From the NCBI GenBank assembly GCA_017399535.1, contig JAFQBX010000034.1, positions 1 through 64,000 on the forward strand: DNA of 64,000 bases, written 5' to 3'. This document shows, piece by piece, positions 7,533 through 17,384 of this stretch. Each line of letters opens with the position of its first letter. Positions within the stretch are counted from its first letter, which is position 1. The notes beneath the pieces are model-generated. The model was given only the letters and a program-made list of their open reading frames with translations, was not told the origin of the DNA and did not search any database. This DNA comes from Clostridia bacterium. Lineage in GTDB: Bacteria > Bacillota > Clostridia > Oscillospirales > Acutalibacteraceae. A program made the translations under genes and the position numbers.

Positions 7533-10500
7533 GTGGATTTTAAAACGTTAAAAGATACAAGTACCGACAAGTTAGAAGATATAATAACTGAGTTGCAAAA
7601 CTATGATATTTTTGATTTTCTTTCTAAAGTGTCGGCTTTAAACTTATTGCCACATAATCAAAACAAATGTATTGTTTTGGACACAATTATAAATGCTATA
7701 TTGGAATGCAAAGAAGAGTCTTTTAGTGGAACAAGTAAAATTAGTCTTAAAAAATTCAAAGATATAATATCTAAAGCGATGAATCTACCAATAGCTTTAG
7801 GAATAGATCCTGCAGAAATGCCGTTTATTTATCGTGTACAGTTTTATGGAAACAATTGGATATTCTCTGGAGTTAATACATATTTTGGATTTATCTTGCA
7901 AAACTTTATAGATATATTGTTCAAATATGAAAACAATTTTGACTCAGAATATATTGCTAAATGCAGAAATATGGCAACTTTTATTTTGGATATTTCAACA
8001 AAAATTGCAACTCATCTTGGATACGAAATAGATACATTGGGACGATATCAAAAAAAGGAAGTTGTTTTTACCGACTCAAAAGAATTCGAAAAATTAATAA
8101 ATTCAATTACAATTAATATTTCTGATATTCCTAACAACTTGACAATAGAAGATATTGAGGGCTTATTTGCTAAATTTGAAGCAACTAGTATACCAAGTTA
8201 TAATAGCTTTAACAACTACAATTTTTTCTATCATCCTTTATTAAAGACATCTGATAATAATGCTATTATTCTCAATCCAAGCATGTTACCATCTTTTTTG
8301 ACCCAGTATTTTTTAAAAACTGCCATAGACTTTGATGTGTATAATGAAGTTATAGATATGTATAACAAAAGAGTTTGGAATTATAGTAAAAAACAGTTTG
8401 GTTATCTTGGCCACGAAAAGATAAAAGAAAAATTGTTGGATATTGAACTGATAGATTATCCTAATTATAAAGAAATATTATTGAATGTTTGTAACGATGG
8501 TATTTTGTTTGTAAGGTATTTTTGTGATGACGGCACGGACTATGAAACAGAAAACATGTTTGAACTACATAGAATTGATACTTCTGATATAGAAAAACGT
8601 TGGGAATATATATCTTCTAAATTAAAAGCCAATCCTTCTCATAGAATTTATCAAGCTATAATAATAAATACTTTTGGTCGCGGATTAACCTTTAATTTTC
8701 GACATGAGCAATGTAAAAAGAGCATTACACTATCACCTTTTGAACTTATGTGCGTTGCTATAAATGAACGTTCGCATAAAAACTTCATTCCCAGATATAT
8801 AGACAGCAAAATGTTTTGTGCCAAACCTGTTGTTCCATATGATGGCGATATATATATGATCGATTTATACTCAAAAAACAAGCATTCTTTTTATATTAAC
8901 GATGATGTGGACATGAGAACATGCAGATTGTATACTGGTTATAGTGAATCAATTGATTATGTGAATGCGGCTTTAATAAAAGAAAACCGTCAATTGACGA
9001 CCTTTCCAAATAGCAAATATCTAAAAGAAATAGTAATCAACGATAAATCTCGGAATATTTATTGTAATACAATATTGCCGCCAATAGAATTACTAAATCG
9101 CTATTCAAATGTTGATATTTGGTTAACAACAGAGACGCCAACATCCGCTGATTTTTTAAATATTTTATATTCAATTTCCGATTTGCTTACATATTGGATG
9201 AGTGAACTTCGGGATGTTATTGAAGAGCAAGAATTTAGTTATGATTCGTTTGAAATCAAATTAATTCTCGAAGGCGAAGCTCACAACTATTTTTTAGCAC
9301 ACAACAAAAGCGATAAACCACTTAGAGAATATATTGCGTTTGAAAAAAGTAATAACATTATAATGATGCGTTGGCAGCCAGAAGCTTTCCTAAATTTAGA
9401 GAGTCAACATAACTTTAGAGAAAAGGAATTAATGGTTTTACTCTTAGAACAGTTATCGCAATTCACCACCAAACAATTTAACAACGAAAGAATTAACGCT
9501 GTATTTGCAAATCCGCTGAAAAAGAAAATTTATTCTTTGGATTTCGAAACAAATCCATACTTAAAACCTATGGATTTAGACACACGTCGTATACCAGTGG
9601 AATGTGAAGACGAATTATTGAATGAGATAGGGTATTACTTTATAAGAGACAAAAACCTAAAGGCTGGCAAGTTAGATGATGATAATAAGGTTGAAATCTG
9701 CAATGAAGTTGTATCGTATTTATATAAAAAACTTTGTTCTGAAGTTCAACAACTTAATTCCCAATATTTATACGAATTAGTTTGTTACGATTTAGAAAAA
9801 GTGATGTATGCCATGATGTTAAAGCAACGTCGCTTTGCCTTAGATATTACTTGTCATCCCGAACATTCAGATGAAATAACAAATGATTTTAATGAAATAA
9901 ACAAATCTTCCATCGCTCTGAAATTTCTTATGGAATATATTACTGCCCAACCACCTAATGGTGATAAAATATTAGGCGAATTAGATTATGAGTATATTTT
10001 ATCTATTTGTTCTGCCATTATTGATTGGGCGCGTAATAGCGATTTATTTAACTACAAGATAATCAATAGTGATATGGATATATTAAAATCCGGACGAATC
10101 GGTATTGATAAAGCACAAATTGAAAAGTTAGCTTTCTTAAACACTATTTCAAATACTAAACGTTTAAATGAAAATTCTAATCCCTTTATTGAAAAATTCA
10201 CTCAAGAGAATTTATTATCAGGGTCTCCCGATGATTTAGACGAAGCTTTTCTTGATGAATTTGGTTATAGTTTTACACAATTTACATGCTGTATTATGGA
10301 TTTGATTGCCATAGGTGATGAAATAGATAACCAAGTTAAAAGAAAAAAACGAGATTTGATTTGTGCAACAATAAGCGAGAATTTAAATTTTGATAAATCG
10401 GTTGTAGACAAAATTATAAGCGATTTATCCTTGTCGAAAAGAGATGATTATTTAAAACCTCCACATGGTTATAAAAAAATTGATATTTGGCCGTGGAGAT

Positions 10501-11153
10501 TCAATCGTCGTCTTTCTTTTACGAGAAAACCTATTGCATTAGTGGACAATGATCTGATATGGGGAAACCGTCAATTATATCATTGCCTATTGTATACGAT
10601 TGATTTAATACGTGATGATAAATTGCCTGTTAATGAAAAAGGAAAACTAAAAGCGTTGATGAGTAAGATATCAAATTATAGCGGTAATAATTTTAACGAT
10701 ATCGTTGCCAACAAAATTAATTCGCTAGGTTTGTTTATAGTAGATTCAAAGGTTAAGAAAATTAATGGCAAACATATTAATTCATTAGATAACAACACAT
10801 TGGGTGACATAGATGTTTTAGTAATTGATCAAAAAAAGAAAAAGATAATTGTTGTAGAGGTCAAAAATTTTGGATTTAGTAAAACGCCATATGAAATGCA
10901 CCAAGAATATTTACGAATTTTCTGTGATAATGGTGATAAACTGTGCTATATTTCAAAACATAAACGCAGAGTCGAATGGATTAAAGCCCATATTGATGAT
11001 GTACTCATACAGTACAATCTGCAAAAAGGCAACTGGAAAGTTGAAGACTTACTGATAGTGAATGAGGCAATAATAAGTAACGAGTACTATCATCAAAATC
11101 AAAAATTATTATTGTATACGGACATTGATAAAAAAACAATGTCAAACATATGA
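7533..11153 (+). CDS. Large protein with C-terminal PD-(D/E)XK nuclease motif, putative defence gene
   Basis: This 1206-residue protein starts at a GTG with AAGGAAG about 9 bases upstream; no nearby ATG is better placed. Most of it matches no family I recognise: it is rich in lysine, asparagine and isoleucine, with no ATPase P-loop or membrane segments seen. Near the C-terminus, LGDIDVLVID (Asp ~1091/1093) followed by IIVVEVKNF (Glu ~1108, Lys ~1110) is a classic PD-(D/E)XK nuclease core, as in restriction-like and NERD-type nucleases. The gene is very AT-rich, lies at the distal end of a tRNA-bounded island and is divergent from the retron operon. I infer a standalone anti-phage nuclease or a partner of the retron. 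Confidence 0.7.
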   Translation: MDFKTLKDTSTDKLEDIITELQNYDIFDFLSKVSALNLLPHNQNKCIVLDTIINAILECKEESFSGTSKISLKKFKDIISKAMNLPIALGIDPAEMPFIYRVQFYGNNWIFSGVNTYFGFILQNFIDILFKYENNFDSEYIAKCRNMATFILDISTKIATHLGYEIDTLGRYQKKEVVFTDSKEFEKLINSITINISDIPNNLTIEDIEGLFAKFEATSIPSYNSFNNYNFFYHPLLKTSDNNAIILNPSMLPSFLTQYFLKTAIDFDVYNEVIDMYNKRVWNYSKKQFGYLGHEKIKEKLLDIELIDYPNYKEILLNVCNDGILFVRYFCDDGTDYETENMFELHRIDTSDIEKRWEYISSKLKANPSHRIYQAIIINTFGRGLTFNFRHEQCKKSITLSPFELMCVAINERSHKNFIPRYIDSKMFCAKPVVPYDGDIYMIDLYSKNKHSFYINDDVDMRTCRLYTGYSESIDYVNAALIKENRQLTTFPNSKYLKEIVINDKSRNIYCNTILPPIELLNRYSNVDIWLTTETPTSADFLNILYSISDLLTYWMSELRDVIEEQEFSYDSFEIKLILEGEAHNYFLAHNKSDKPLREYIAFEKSNNIIMMRWQPEAFLNLESQHNFREKELMVLLLEQLSQFTTKQFNNERINAVFANPLKKKIYSLDFETNPYLKPMDLDTRRIPVECEDELLNEIGYYFIRDKNLKAGKLDDDNKVEICNEVVSYLYKKLCSEVQQLNSQYLYELVCYDLEKVMYAMMLKQRRFALDITCHPEHSDEITNDFNEINKSSIALKFLMEYITAQPPNGDKILGELDYEYILSICSAIIDWARNSDLFNYKIINSDMDILKSGRIGIDKAQIEKLAFLNTISNTKRLNENSNPFIEKFTQENLLSGSPDDLDEAFLDEFGYSFTQFTCCIMDLIAIGDEIDNQVKRKKRDLICATISENLNFDKSVVDKIISDLSLSKRDDYLKPPHGYKKIDIWPWRFNRRLSFTRKPIALVDNDLIWGNRQLYHCLLYTIDLIRDDKLPVNEKGKLKALMSKISNYSGNNFNDIVANKINSLGLFIVDSKVKKINGKHINSLDNNTLGDIDVLVIDQKKKKIIVVEVKNFGFSKTPYEMHQEYLRIFCDNGDKLCYISKHKRRVEWIKAHIDDVLIQYNLQKGNWKVEDLLIVNEAIISNEYYHQNQKLLLYTDIDKKTMSNI

Positions 11154-11319
11154 TTTTATTGTCTTCCAAATGTCTACCAAAGTTCTATAAAACATCAAAA
11201 ACAGTGGTTTTACCAAATTGCTGATAAAATCACTGTTTTTATTGATAATTCCTTTATTTATGCGGTTTTTATGGAACTTTAATGATATTGGAAACTCTAT
11301 GCAGAACTGTCTATTAAAT

Positions 11320-11376
11320 GATTCAGGTTCTAGTCGAGGCAACTCGGTGCAGGTTCGATTCCTGTTATCCGCACCA
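11320..11376 (+). other. 3' half of a tRNA-Leu(CAG) gene: integration-site remnant
   Basis: The sequence carries the anticodon loop TTCAGGT, the 3' anticodon strand TCTAG, a leucine-type long variable arm (CGAG-GCAA-CTCG), a T arm (GCAGG-TTCGATT-CCTGT), the acceptor strand TATCCGC and ACCA. The bases upstream do not supply a matching 5' half: no GCGGATA acceptor strand at the right distance, no D arm, no pairing anticodon stem. A tRNA 3' half followed by its terminator is what remains at the far end of an element integrated into a tRNA gene. The island is therefore to the left. Confidence 0.75.
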
Positions 11377-11380
11377 AATA

Positions 11381-11411
11381 AAAAAAGTCGCTTTTTAAAA
11401 GCGACTTTTTT
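11381..11411. terminator. Terminator of the tRNA-Leu locus, shared with the rhodanese gene
   Basis: AAAAAAGTCGCTTTT paired with AAAAGCGACTTTTTT forms a long stem ending in a T-run on both strands. It would end the tRNA transcript on plus and the rhodanese operon (stop at 11415) on minus. Confidence 0.85.
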
Positions 11412-11414
11412 TAT

Positions 11415-11822
11415 TTACTTCACAATTTCATACGGCCAATCGATTATACCGCCGAACTCCTTTACGTTGGTGTAGCCGAGCCCTACGAGTGCCTCCGAAG
11501 CAATTTTACTGCGCCGACCACTGCGGCAATATACCAAGATGAGCTGATTTTTGTCGGGTAAAAGCGACTCTGCCTTTGCCTCGATTTCGTATTCGGGAAT
11601 CATAATTGCGCCCTCTATATGCCCCTCATCAAATTCCTCTTGCGTTCTGGCATCGACTATTGCATAATCGGTTTCGCTGTCCATAAGCTTTTTTGCCTCG
11701 TCTGCCGAAATTTGCTCGTACGAGTTGCCGCTAACTGCGACCGATTTATCCGAATTACACCCGACAATTCCGAACAAGCATATCGTGATTGAAAGCATTG
11801 CGATTAGCCCCTTTATATTCAT
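11415..11822 (-). CDS. Rhodanese-domain lipoprotein
   Basis: About 135 residues from the ATG at 11822, which follows AAAGGTGA; an upstream in-frame start at 11855 has no such site. Residues 1-22 form a lipoprotein signal (MNIKGLIAML start, lipobox FGIVGC). The rest is one rhodanese domain: YAIVDARTQEEFDEGHIEGA, then the active-site loop VYCRSGRRS with the catalytic cysteine, and YTNVKEFGGI. Rhodaneses carry sulfur as a persulfide; outer-face lipoprotein versions are common in Clostridia with unclear substrates. It is the last gene of the minus-strand block and ends in the shared terminator. Confidence 0.9.
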   Translation of the reverse strand: MNIKGLIAMLSITICLFGIVGCNSDKSVAVSGNSYEQISADEAKKLMDSETDYAIVDARTQEEFDEGHIEGAIMIPEYEIEAKAESLLPDKNQLILVYCRSGRRSKIASEALVGLGYTNVKEFGGIIDWPYEIVK

Positions 11823-11868
11823 AAAATCACCTTTTGTAACATATTGTGACCACAAATTAGCAGTTTAA

Positions 11869-12621
11869 TCAAAGGTCAATTTCGAGCCCTATGGGGCAGT
11901 GGTCACTGCCCATAATATCGGTAAAAATGCGGCTATCTCTTACCTTGCCCATCACGCGCTCGGATACGACAAAGTAGTCGATTCGCCACCCGACGTTTTT
12001 TTCACGAGCGTGGTACATATAGCTCCACCAGGAATATTCCACCTTTTCGGGATAAAGCGTGCGGAAGGTGTCGCAAAAGCCACTTTGGAGCAGCTCGGTG
12101 AATTTGCCTCTTTCTTCGTCCGAAAAGCCGGCGCTGAAATGATTTGTTTTCGGGTTTTTGAGGTCGATTTCCTCGTGTGCAACGTTGAGGTCACCGCAGT
12201 AGATTACCGGCTTTTTCGCATCAAGTGACATGATGTAATCCCTCAGCGCATCCTCCCATTTCATTCGGTAATCGAGTCGGGCGAGTTCACGCTGAGCATT
12301 CGGCGTATAAACGCAAAGGAGATAAAAATTATCATATTCAAGGGTGATTGCTCGACCTTCATGGTCATGCTCCTCGATGCCGAGCCCGTATTTGACCGAA
12401 ATGGGCTCCTTCTTTGCAAAAATAGCCGTACCCGAATATCCCTTTTTCTCGGCGCTGTACCAGTATTGATGATAGCCCTCTGCTTCAAAAGAGGCTTGCC
12501 CAGGCTGCATTTTCGTCTCCTGAATGCAAAAAAAGTCGGCATCAGTATATTTGAAAAATTGCTCAAACCCCTTGTTTAAGCAGGCGCGAAATCCGTTGAC
12601 GTTCCATGATATAAGTTTCAT
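11869..12621 (-). CDS. exoA: Exodeoxyribonuclease III
   Basis: This 250-residue enzyme has full family length. It shows MKLISWNVNGFRACL at the N-terminus, FCIQETKM with the metal-binding glutamate, YCGDLNVAHEEIDL (catalytic Asp/Asn) and the C-terminal GSDHCPIGLEI. It cleaves at abasic sites and trims 3' ends in base-excision repair. Its ATG overlaps the stop of the preceding metallopeptidase gene (ATGA), so the two are translationally coupled. A ribosome site AAAGGACAGG lies in the end of that gene. Confidence 0.95.
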   Translation of the reverse strand: MKLISWNVNGFRACLNKGFEQFFKYTDADFFCIQETKMQPGQASFEAEGYHQYWYSAEKKGYSGTAIFAKKEPISVKYGLGIEEHDHEGRAITLEYDNFYLLCVYTPNAQRELARLDYRMKWEDALRDYIMSLDAKKPVIYCGDLNVAHEEIDLKNPKTNHFSAGFSDEERGKFTELLQSGFCDTFRTLYPEKVEYSWWSYMYHAREKNVGWRIDYFVVSERVMGKVRDSRIFTDIMGSDHCPIGLEIDL

Positions 12622-13211
12622 AATTCCTGTCCTTTCATCATTCGTTCAATGAGAATATTTCCGTTCTGTTTCAGCCATTTTCGCCGCTCTTTATAGTCGG
12701 GAAGAATGCTCTCGACCTCGTTCCAAAAGCGGCGTGAATGATTCATTTCCTTTATGTGACACAGCTCGTGAACGATAACGTAATCGATAATTTCCTCCGG
12801 CATCAGCATTATCAGGCAGTTGAAATTAAGGTTGCCCTTTGCGGTGCAGCTGCCGTAGCGCGTTTTTTGACTTCTGATTGTAATTTTTCCATATACTACA
12901 CCCATTTTGTCAGCAAAAAAGCGCACTTTTTCCTCAATAACCGGCTTTGCGGCGGCTTTGAGCGAGTCGATTTCATCCTTTGTTATCGGTGTGAGCGAAT
13001 TCAATCTTTCGGCTCGGTTTGCTATCTTTTTCTGCGCCCTTTCAATCCATTCCTTTCGCTCGTCGATTATTTTGTTTATTTTTCTTTCGCTCATAAAAAA
13101 TGGTGCGCGAATGGTAACCGTTCCATCCCGTTCAACCGTGATGGAGCAGCTTTTTCTTAATGATTTTATGATGGTGTATTTTTTGTTTTTCTCCATTCGC
13201 CACACATCCAT
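12618..13211 (-). CDS. YgjP-like zinc metallopeptidase-fold protein
   Basis: This 197-residue member of the YgjP/WLM (DUF45) family has KTRYGSCTAKGNLNFN, the zinc motif HELCHIKEMNHS (HExxH plus downstream His) and a C-terminal WLKQNG. It is thought to be a soluble metal-dependent hydrolase; the physiological role is not established. The first ATG (13211) lies only a few bases from the predicted transcription start, so translation could be near-leaderless or begin at the ATG at 13196 (MEKNKK). It is coupled to exoA by a 4-base overlap. Confidence 0.85.
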   Translation of the reverse strand: MDVWRMEKNKKYTIIKSLRKSCSITVERDGTVTIRAPFFMSERKINKIIDERKEWIERAQKKIANRAERLNSLTPITKDEIDSLKAAAKPVIEEKVRFFADKMGVVYGKITIRSQKTRYGSCTAKGNLNFNCLIMLMPEEIIDYVIVHELCHIKEMNHSRRFWNEVESILPDYKERRKWLKQNGNILIERMMKGQEL

Positions 13212-13221
13212 TCCACCATCA

Positions 13222-13250
13222 ATTATATCATATCCTGTAATTCAAGTAAA
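13222..13250 (-). promoter_or_regulatory. Promoter of the ygjP-like/exoA/rhodanese operon
   Basis: On minus, TTTACT (13250-13245), a 17-base spacer and TATAAT (13227-13222). The same -35 variant is used upstream of uvrB. Confidence 0.65.
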
Positions 13251-13251
13251 C

Positions 13252-13278
13252 AAAAAAGCCGCGAGATGCGGCTTTTTT
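13252..13278. terminator. Terminator after glnN
   Basis: An 11-base stem AAAAAAGCCGC / GCGGCTTTTTT with a 5-base loop sits four bases past the glutamine synthetase stop and ends in a T-run on either strand. It separates glnN from the next promoter. Confidence 0.85.
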
Positions 13279-13281
13279 CTA

Positions 13282-15369
13282 TCATATTTTAAATAGCAAT
13301 TCCCCATAGGTCGGATAGGGCCAGTATTTTTCGCCAACGAGTGTTTCAAGCTCGTCGGCAACCCTTCTCGCCTCGTTCATTTTCATGAGGATAACGTCCT
13401 TTACGTAAACGGCGTTTTCGAGCGCGTTTGTGGTCGAGGTAGCCGAATGAACGGCGGTATCAAGCTCTGACGTGCGGTCGCAAAGCTCCTCTGCGAGCGC
13501 GGTCAAACGGGAAATAATCCTTTCCTCAAACTTGGTCGAAATTGCAGGTGAAATGGCCTTTTTATTAGCGGCACTATCTGCCAAATCCTTTATGTACGAA
13601 GCGACCGCGGGGATAATTTCCTTATACAGCATATCGAGAGCTGTGAGCGCCTCTATGCGAATGACCTTCGCGTATTGTTCGAGATAGATTTCGTACCTCG
13701 AATGAAGCTCAATCTCGGAAAACACCTTGTGGGTGGTGAAAAGGTCAATCGACTTTTTGTTAATCAGATGGGGTAAGCAGTCAACGGTTGTTTTAAAGTT
13801 TTTAAGTCCTCTTTTCTCGGCTTCGTCCTGCCATTCCTTTGAATAGCCGTCGCCGTTGAAGATGATTCGCTTATGCTCCTTAATTGTGCGTTTAATCAGC
13901 TTTGAAACTGCGGCACCGAAATCCTCGGCCTTTTCAAGCTCGTCGGCAAATTGTCTGAGCGCCTCGGCAATAATCGTGTTAAGCACGATGTTCGGATTTG
14001 CAACCGAGGCGGATGAGCCGAGCATGCGAAATTCAAACTTGTTACCCGTGAATGCAAAGGGCGACGTTCTGTTTCGGTCGGTGTTATCCTTCGGGAAGTG
14101 GGGGAGTACGTTTACGCCGATTTCCATATCGCCGAGCTTTGCGTTTTTATAAGGAGTTCCGCTTTCAATCGAGTCGAGAATGGCGGTCAGCTCATCACCG
14201 AGGAATATCGAAACGATTGCGGGAGGTGCTTCGTCTCCGCCGAGTCGAAGGTCGTTGTTTGCCGACGCAATCGAAATTCGCATAAGCTCCTGATAATCGT
14301 CAACCGCCTTTATCGACGCGGCGAGAAAGAGGAGAAATTGTGCATTTTCAGACGGAGTTTTTCCCGGGTCAAGCAGGTTTTTCCCTGTGTCGGTCGAAAG
14401 CGCCCAGTTATTATGCTTACCGCTTCCGTTAATTCCGGCAAAGGGCTTTTCGTGCAAAAGACAGACGAGATTATGCTTTGCCGCAACCTTTTTCATAGTT
14501 TCCATTGTGAGCTGGTTGTGGTCGGTTGCGATGTTTGTGGTGGTGTAAATGGGCGCAAACTCGTGCTGCGCAGGAGCAACCTCGTTATGCTCGGTTTTTG
14601 CAAGCACACCGAGTTTCCACAGCTCGTCGTCAAGCTCGGCCATAAACGCCTGAACTCGCGGCTTTATCGCGCCGAAATAGTGGTCGTCGAGGTCCTGACC
14701 TTTCGGCGGTTTTGCGCCGAAAAGGGTACGTCCCGTATACATAAGGTCGCGGCGCTTTTCGCAACGCTCCTTGTCAATGAGAAAGTATTCCTGCTCGGGA
14801 CCAACGGTGGGAATTACGCGATTTACCTTTGTATTTCCGAACAGACGGAGTATGCGAAGTGCCTGAGTATTGAGCGCATCAATCGAGCGTAAAAGAGGTG
14901 TCTTTTTATCCAGAGCGACACCCGTATAAGCACAGAAAGCCGTCGGAATACAAAGCACCTTATCCTTTATAAACGCGTATGAGGTCGGGTCCCAGTTGGT
15001 GTATCCGCGTGCCTCAAAGGTGGCTCTGATGCCGCCGTTGGGGAAGCTCGAAGCGTCGGGTTCACCCTTTATAAGCTCCTTGCCCGAAAATTCCATAATA
15101 ATTCCTTCACCCGACGGCGAAACGAAGCTATCGTGCTTTTCGGCGGTGATACCCGTCATCGGCTGGAACCAATGGGTAAAGTGGGTTGCACCCTTTTCGA
15201 TAGCCCAGTCCTTCATCGCGTTTGCAACTACGTTTGCATCCTCGAGCGAAAGGGGAGTGTTATCGTGAATTGATTTTTTTACCGAGTCGTAGGTTTCGCT
15301 TGGCAACCTTTCTTTCATAGCTGCATCGCCAAAAACCATACAACCGAATATTTCAGGAATATTTGTCAT
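13282..15369 (-). CDS. glnN: Glutamine synthetase type III
   Basis: At 695 residues this is the large GSIII form, not the ~450-residue GSI. The N-terminal [41 protein letters not shown] and [16 protein letters not shown] motifs are the GSIII hallmarks and include the metal and ammonium-site residues. It makes glutamine from glutamate, ammonia and ATP in the cytoplasm. The ATG at 15369 is 5 bases after GGGAGGG. A short CGGA/TCCG hairpin with a T-run (about 15388-15405) precedes the gene and could attenuate read-through from the upstream membrane gene. GSIII is common in Clostridia and Bacteroides. Confidence 0.96.
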   Translation of the reverse strand: MTNIPEIFGCMVFGDAAMKERLPSETYDSVKKSIHDNTPLSLEDANVVANAMKDWAIEKGATHFTHWFQPMTGITAEKHDSFVSPSGEGIIMEFSGKELIKGEPDASSFPNGGIRATFEARGYTNWDPTSYAFIKDKVLCIPTAFCAYTGVALDKKTPLLRSIDALNTQALRILRLFGNTKVNRVIPTVGPEQEYFLIDKERCEKRRDLMYTGRTLFGAKPPKGQDLDDHYFGAIKPRVQAFMAELDDELWKLGVLAKTEHNEVAPAQHEFAPIYTTTNIATDHNQLTMETMKKVAAKHNLVCLLHEKPFAGINGSGKHNNWALSTDTGKNLLDPGKTPSENAQFLLFLAASIKAVDDYQELMRISIASANNDLRLGGDEAPPAIVSIFLGDELTAILDSIESGTPYKNAKLGDMEIGVNVLPHFPKDNTDRNRTSPFAFTGNKFEFRMLGSSASVANPNIVLNTIIAEALRQFADELEKAEDFGAAVSKLIKRTIKEHKRIIFNGDGYSKEWQDEAEKRGLKNFKTTVDCLPHLINKKSIDLFTTHKVFSEIELHSRYEIYLEQYAKVIRIEALTALDMLYKEIIPAVASYIKDLADSAANKKAISPAISTKFEERIISRLTALAEELCDRTSELDTAVHSATSTTNALENAVYVKDVILMKMNEARRVADELETLVGEKYWPYPTYGELLFKI

Positions 15370-15406
15370 ATTGCCCTCCCGAGAAAAAAACGGAAAAAAT
15401 CCGCCA

Positions 15407-15931
15407 TTATTTAAGTAATTTTTTAATATATTTTCTGTATTTCAAGCAGTAAAGCGCCGCAATCCGCGAAATACATATATCGTAAAGGATAAAGAATATG
15501 TTGCCGATTGCTAGGGTTATCCACGCAAAAAGCATTTTATCAAAGCCGAGCGCCGCAAGTGAAAATACCGCAATCAAAATTGCGTAGCTTACAATCATAG
15601 CCGCGTTAAAAAGCGCAAATTTCACTATGTATTCAATCGCTCGTACCCTGATTTTTTCAATCAGCGGCTTTATAATCGGATAGTAGCCGAAAAGCAGCGC
15701 AAAAAGTATCCCTGCCTCGTTTATGCCGAGGATAAAGGTCAGAGCCGCTGATACAAAATATGCGGCAAAGGCCCATTTTACGCCTATTTCTATTACGATA
15801 ATGACGCCGATCACTCCTGCGATGGCAGGCATCGCCTGTGCCGCAGCTTGAAAGATATTGCCGCACATAACGAGTATCACGCTCAAAGCCGCCATTATCG
15901 AGCAAAATGCGATTTTTTTACTCTTTTTCAT
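15407..15931 (-). CDS. Small multi-pass membrane protein, ECF S-component-like
   Basis: The 174-residue protein is almost entirely hydrophobic with five to six predicted membrane helices and a basic C-terminus ([13 protein letters not shown]). Length, helix pattern and the start ([21 protein letters not shown]) resemble substrate-binding S components of energy-coupling-factor vitamin transporters. No T or A component genes are nearby, so a shared ECF module would be needed. It follows the J-domain gene closely. The substrate cannot be named. Confidence 0.6.
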   Translation of the reverse strand: MKKSKKIAFCSIMAALSVILVMCGNIFQAAAQAMPAIAGVIGVIIVIEIGVKWAFAAYFVSAALTFILGINEAGILFALLFGYYPIIKPLIEKIRVRAIEYIVKFALFNAAMIVSYAILIAVFSLAALGFDKMLFAWITLAIGNIFFILYDICISRIAALYCLKYRKYIKKLLK

Positions 15932-15934
15932 GGC

Positions 15935-16519
15935 TTATCGACAGCAGTTGCAAAGACAGTTTAGGCACATTAACCCTTGACAAATATCACACGGAGTACA
16001 GCCCTGCATATCGGCGCCGGTGCGATATGGGTTTGAGCCGCTTCGCTGCATATTGATATGGTTAAGCGCCGCTCTGTATTCGGGGTTTGACGGGTTCATT
16101 CTGTACGCCGTAGCGAAGTTGGTATAGGCGTTATCAAACCAGCCGCGCTTATACTGTACGCTACCGTTAAGATAATACCATTCGGCGTTTCTTTCGTTTA
16201 TCGAAACGGCATCGAGCATGGTCTGTGCCTTTTCGAGCTCGTTTCGCTGGATATAAAGACGGATTTCGCTGAAACTTTGATTCTGGTATGCCGAGTAGCC
16301 GCCGGTATCGCCCGAAGCGTGACCGCCGCCTTTTCTTTCGTTCATAATCGAATCGTATGCCTCGTTGATTTCCTTCATCTTTTCGTCGGCAAGGTCGCTG
16401 AGCGGATTGTCGGCATAGTTATCGGGATGATATTTTTTGGCAAGCTCTCTGTACGCCGCCTTAATTTTATCGTCGCTGTCGTTTCTCGATACGCCGAGTA
16501 TTTCGTATGGATTTTTCAT
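15935..16519 (-). CDS. J-domain protein with TPR-like region and cysteine-rich tail
   Basis: About 194 residues from the ATG at 16519, which overlaps the stop of the upstream gene (ATGA); a longer frame exists but lacks a typical J-domain start. Residues 1-65 are a J domain ([19 protein letters not shown], then the HPD motif in KKYHPDNY). Residues ~85-155 look like TPR helices. The C-terminus is strikingly cysteine-rich ([16 protein letters not shown]), resembling a metal-binding or membrane-adherent tail. J domains stimulate DnaK; this is not the general DnaJ and is probably a dedicated co-chaperone for the DUF5685 partner. Confidence 0.85.
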   Translation of the reverse strand: MKNPYEILGVSRNDSDDKIKAAYRELAKKYHPDNYADNPLSDLADEKMKEINEAYDSIMNERKGGGHASGDTGGYSAYQNQSFSEIRLYIQRNELEKAQTMLDAVSINERNAEWYYLNGSVQYKRGWFDNAYTNFATAYRMNPSNPEYRAALNHINMQRSGSNPYRTGADMQGCTPCDICQGLMCLNCLCNCCR

Positions 16520-17355
16520 TTTTTTGCTTCCTTTCTGCCGTAAACCGCCTTTTCGCCGGTTTCGATCAGTCCTATATAAATAATATTCCTCAGAATTCCG
16601 CCAAATCGCTTTATTTCGAGCAGTTCGAGTGCATTTCCTGCCTCGGCTGCACAAACGTTCATGGTCATCACTGCCGACTCGACCGAGCTGCTTTTAAGCG
16701 GGTTAAAGTTACCCGATTTAATATCCTCGCCGATGTCCTCAACCGCGTCGATGAGATAAATCCATTTTCCTATGCAGTATCCTATCTGGGCTAAAATGCG
16801 ACTCTGTACCTCATCATCTGTGCAAAGCGAAAACAGCCGTTTCATAGCCGTCGCTGTTGGTTCAGCCGCCTCGTCTATTCCGATATTTTCCTTTTTTTCT
16901 ATCTTAATTTGATAGTTTACCATATCGAGCATGGTCTTTGCAATATCAGGGAATAATTTAACCGATTTTTCATATTTTCGTGAAAATATTGCCTTAAATA
17001 ACCTGTACCCGAATTTTTTAAGCCCTTTGCTATCCTCGATATTATCAACGATTTTTGCATACACGCACGATACCGCCGCGGCAGAAACGAGGTCGAAAAT
17101 ATCGTCCTTGTCGGTTATGTAAACGCATTTTTTAAAGGGATTATATACGCAACCCTTTCGCTTATACTGTGGGTCGGTTTGGTCAAGCGCAAGCATCATT
17201 ACAGCAAGAAAGGTGAAATCGTAGCTGAGTGTCATTCGTGCGATGTGACCGTATTTTTTGCCCATTCTTTTGCAAAGGGTGCAGTAGGCGGCTTTATAGG
17301 TTTCGTATTCGCATACTTTGAGCTGGTCCTTGAATGGCTTTACGTATCCAAACAT
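16516..17355 (-). CDS. DUF5685 family protein
   Basis: About 279 residues starting MFGYVKPF at 17355; an upstream in-frame TTG at 17388 is less likely because family members begin MFGYV. Conserved features include [17 protein letters not shown] and [13 protein letters not shown] cysteine clusters and a helical C-terminal half ([16 protein letters not shown]). The alternation of helices and DxxxD-like segments recalls the all-helical polyprenyl-synthase fold, but no function is established. It is coupled to the J-domain gene by a 4-base overlap, a pairing that suggests the two act together. Confidence 0.75.
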   Translation of the reverse strand: MFGYVKPFKDQLKVCEYETYKAAYCTLCKRMGKKYGHIARMTLSYDFTFLAVMMLALDQTDPQYKRKGCVYNPFKKCVYITDKDDIFDLVSAAAVSCVYAKIVDNIEDSKGLKKFGYRLFKAIFSRKYEKSVKLFPDIAKTMLDMVNYQIKIEKKENIGIDEAAEPTATAMKRLFSLCTDDEVQSRILAQIGYCIGKWIYLIDAVEDIGEDIKSGNFNPLKSSSVESAVMTMNVCAAEAGNALELLEIKRFGGILRNIIYIGLIETGEKAVYGRKEAKK

Positions 17356-17384
17356 TTCTTTATTAAGCCGCCTTTCCTTTTTTA

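Noticed and set aside
11280..11376. Complete functional tRNA-Leu at the island edge
   Set aside because: No 5' acceptor strand, D arm or anticodon 5' strand pairs with the visible 3' half at the right spacing.
12738..13160. Plus-strand 140-codon gene opposite the YgjP-like gene
   Set aside because: Overlaps a clear HExxH family gene and has no own start signal; shadow frame.
14098..14892. 264-codon plus-strand gene opposite glnN
   Set aside because: It is the antisense shadow of a GC-biased, highly conserved gene; codon use is inverted and no ribosome site is present.
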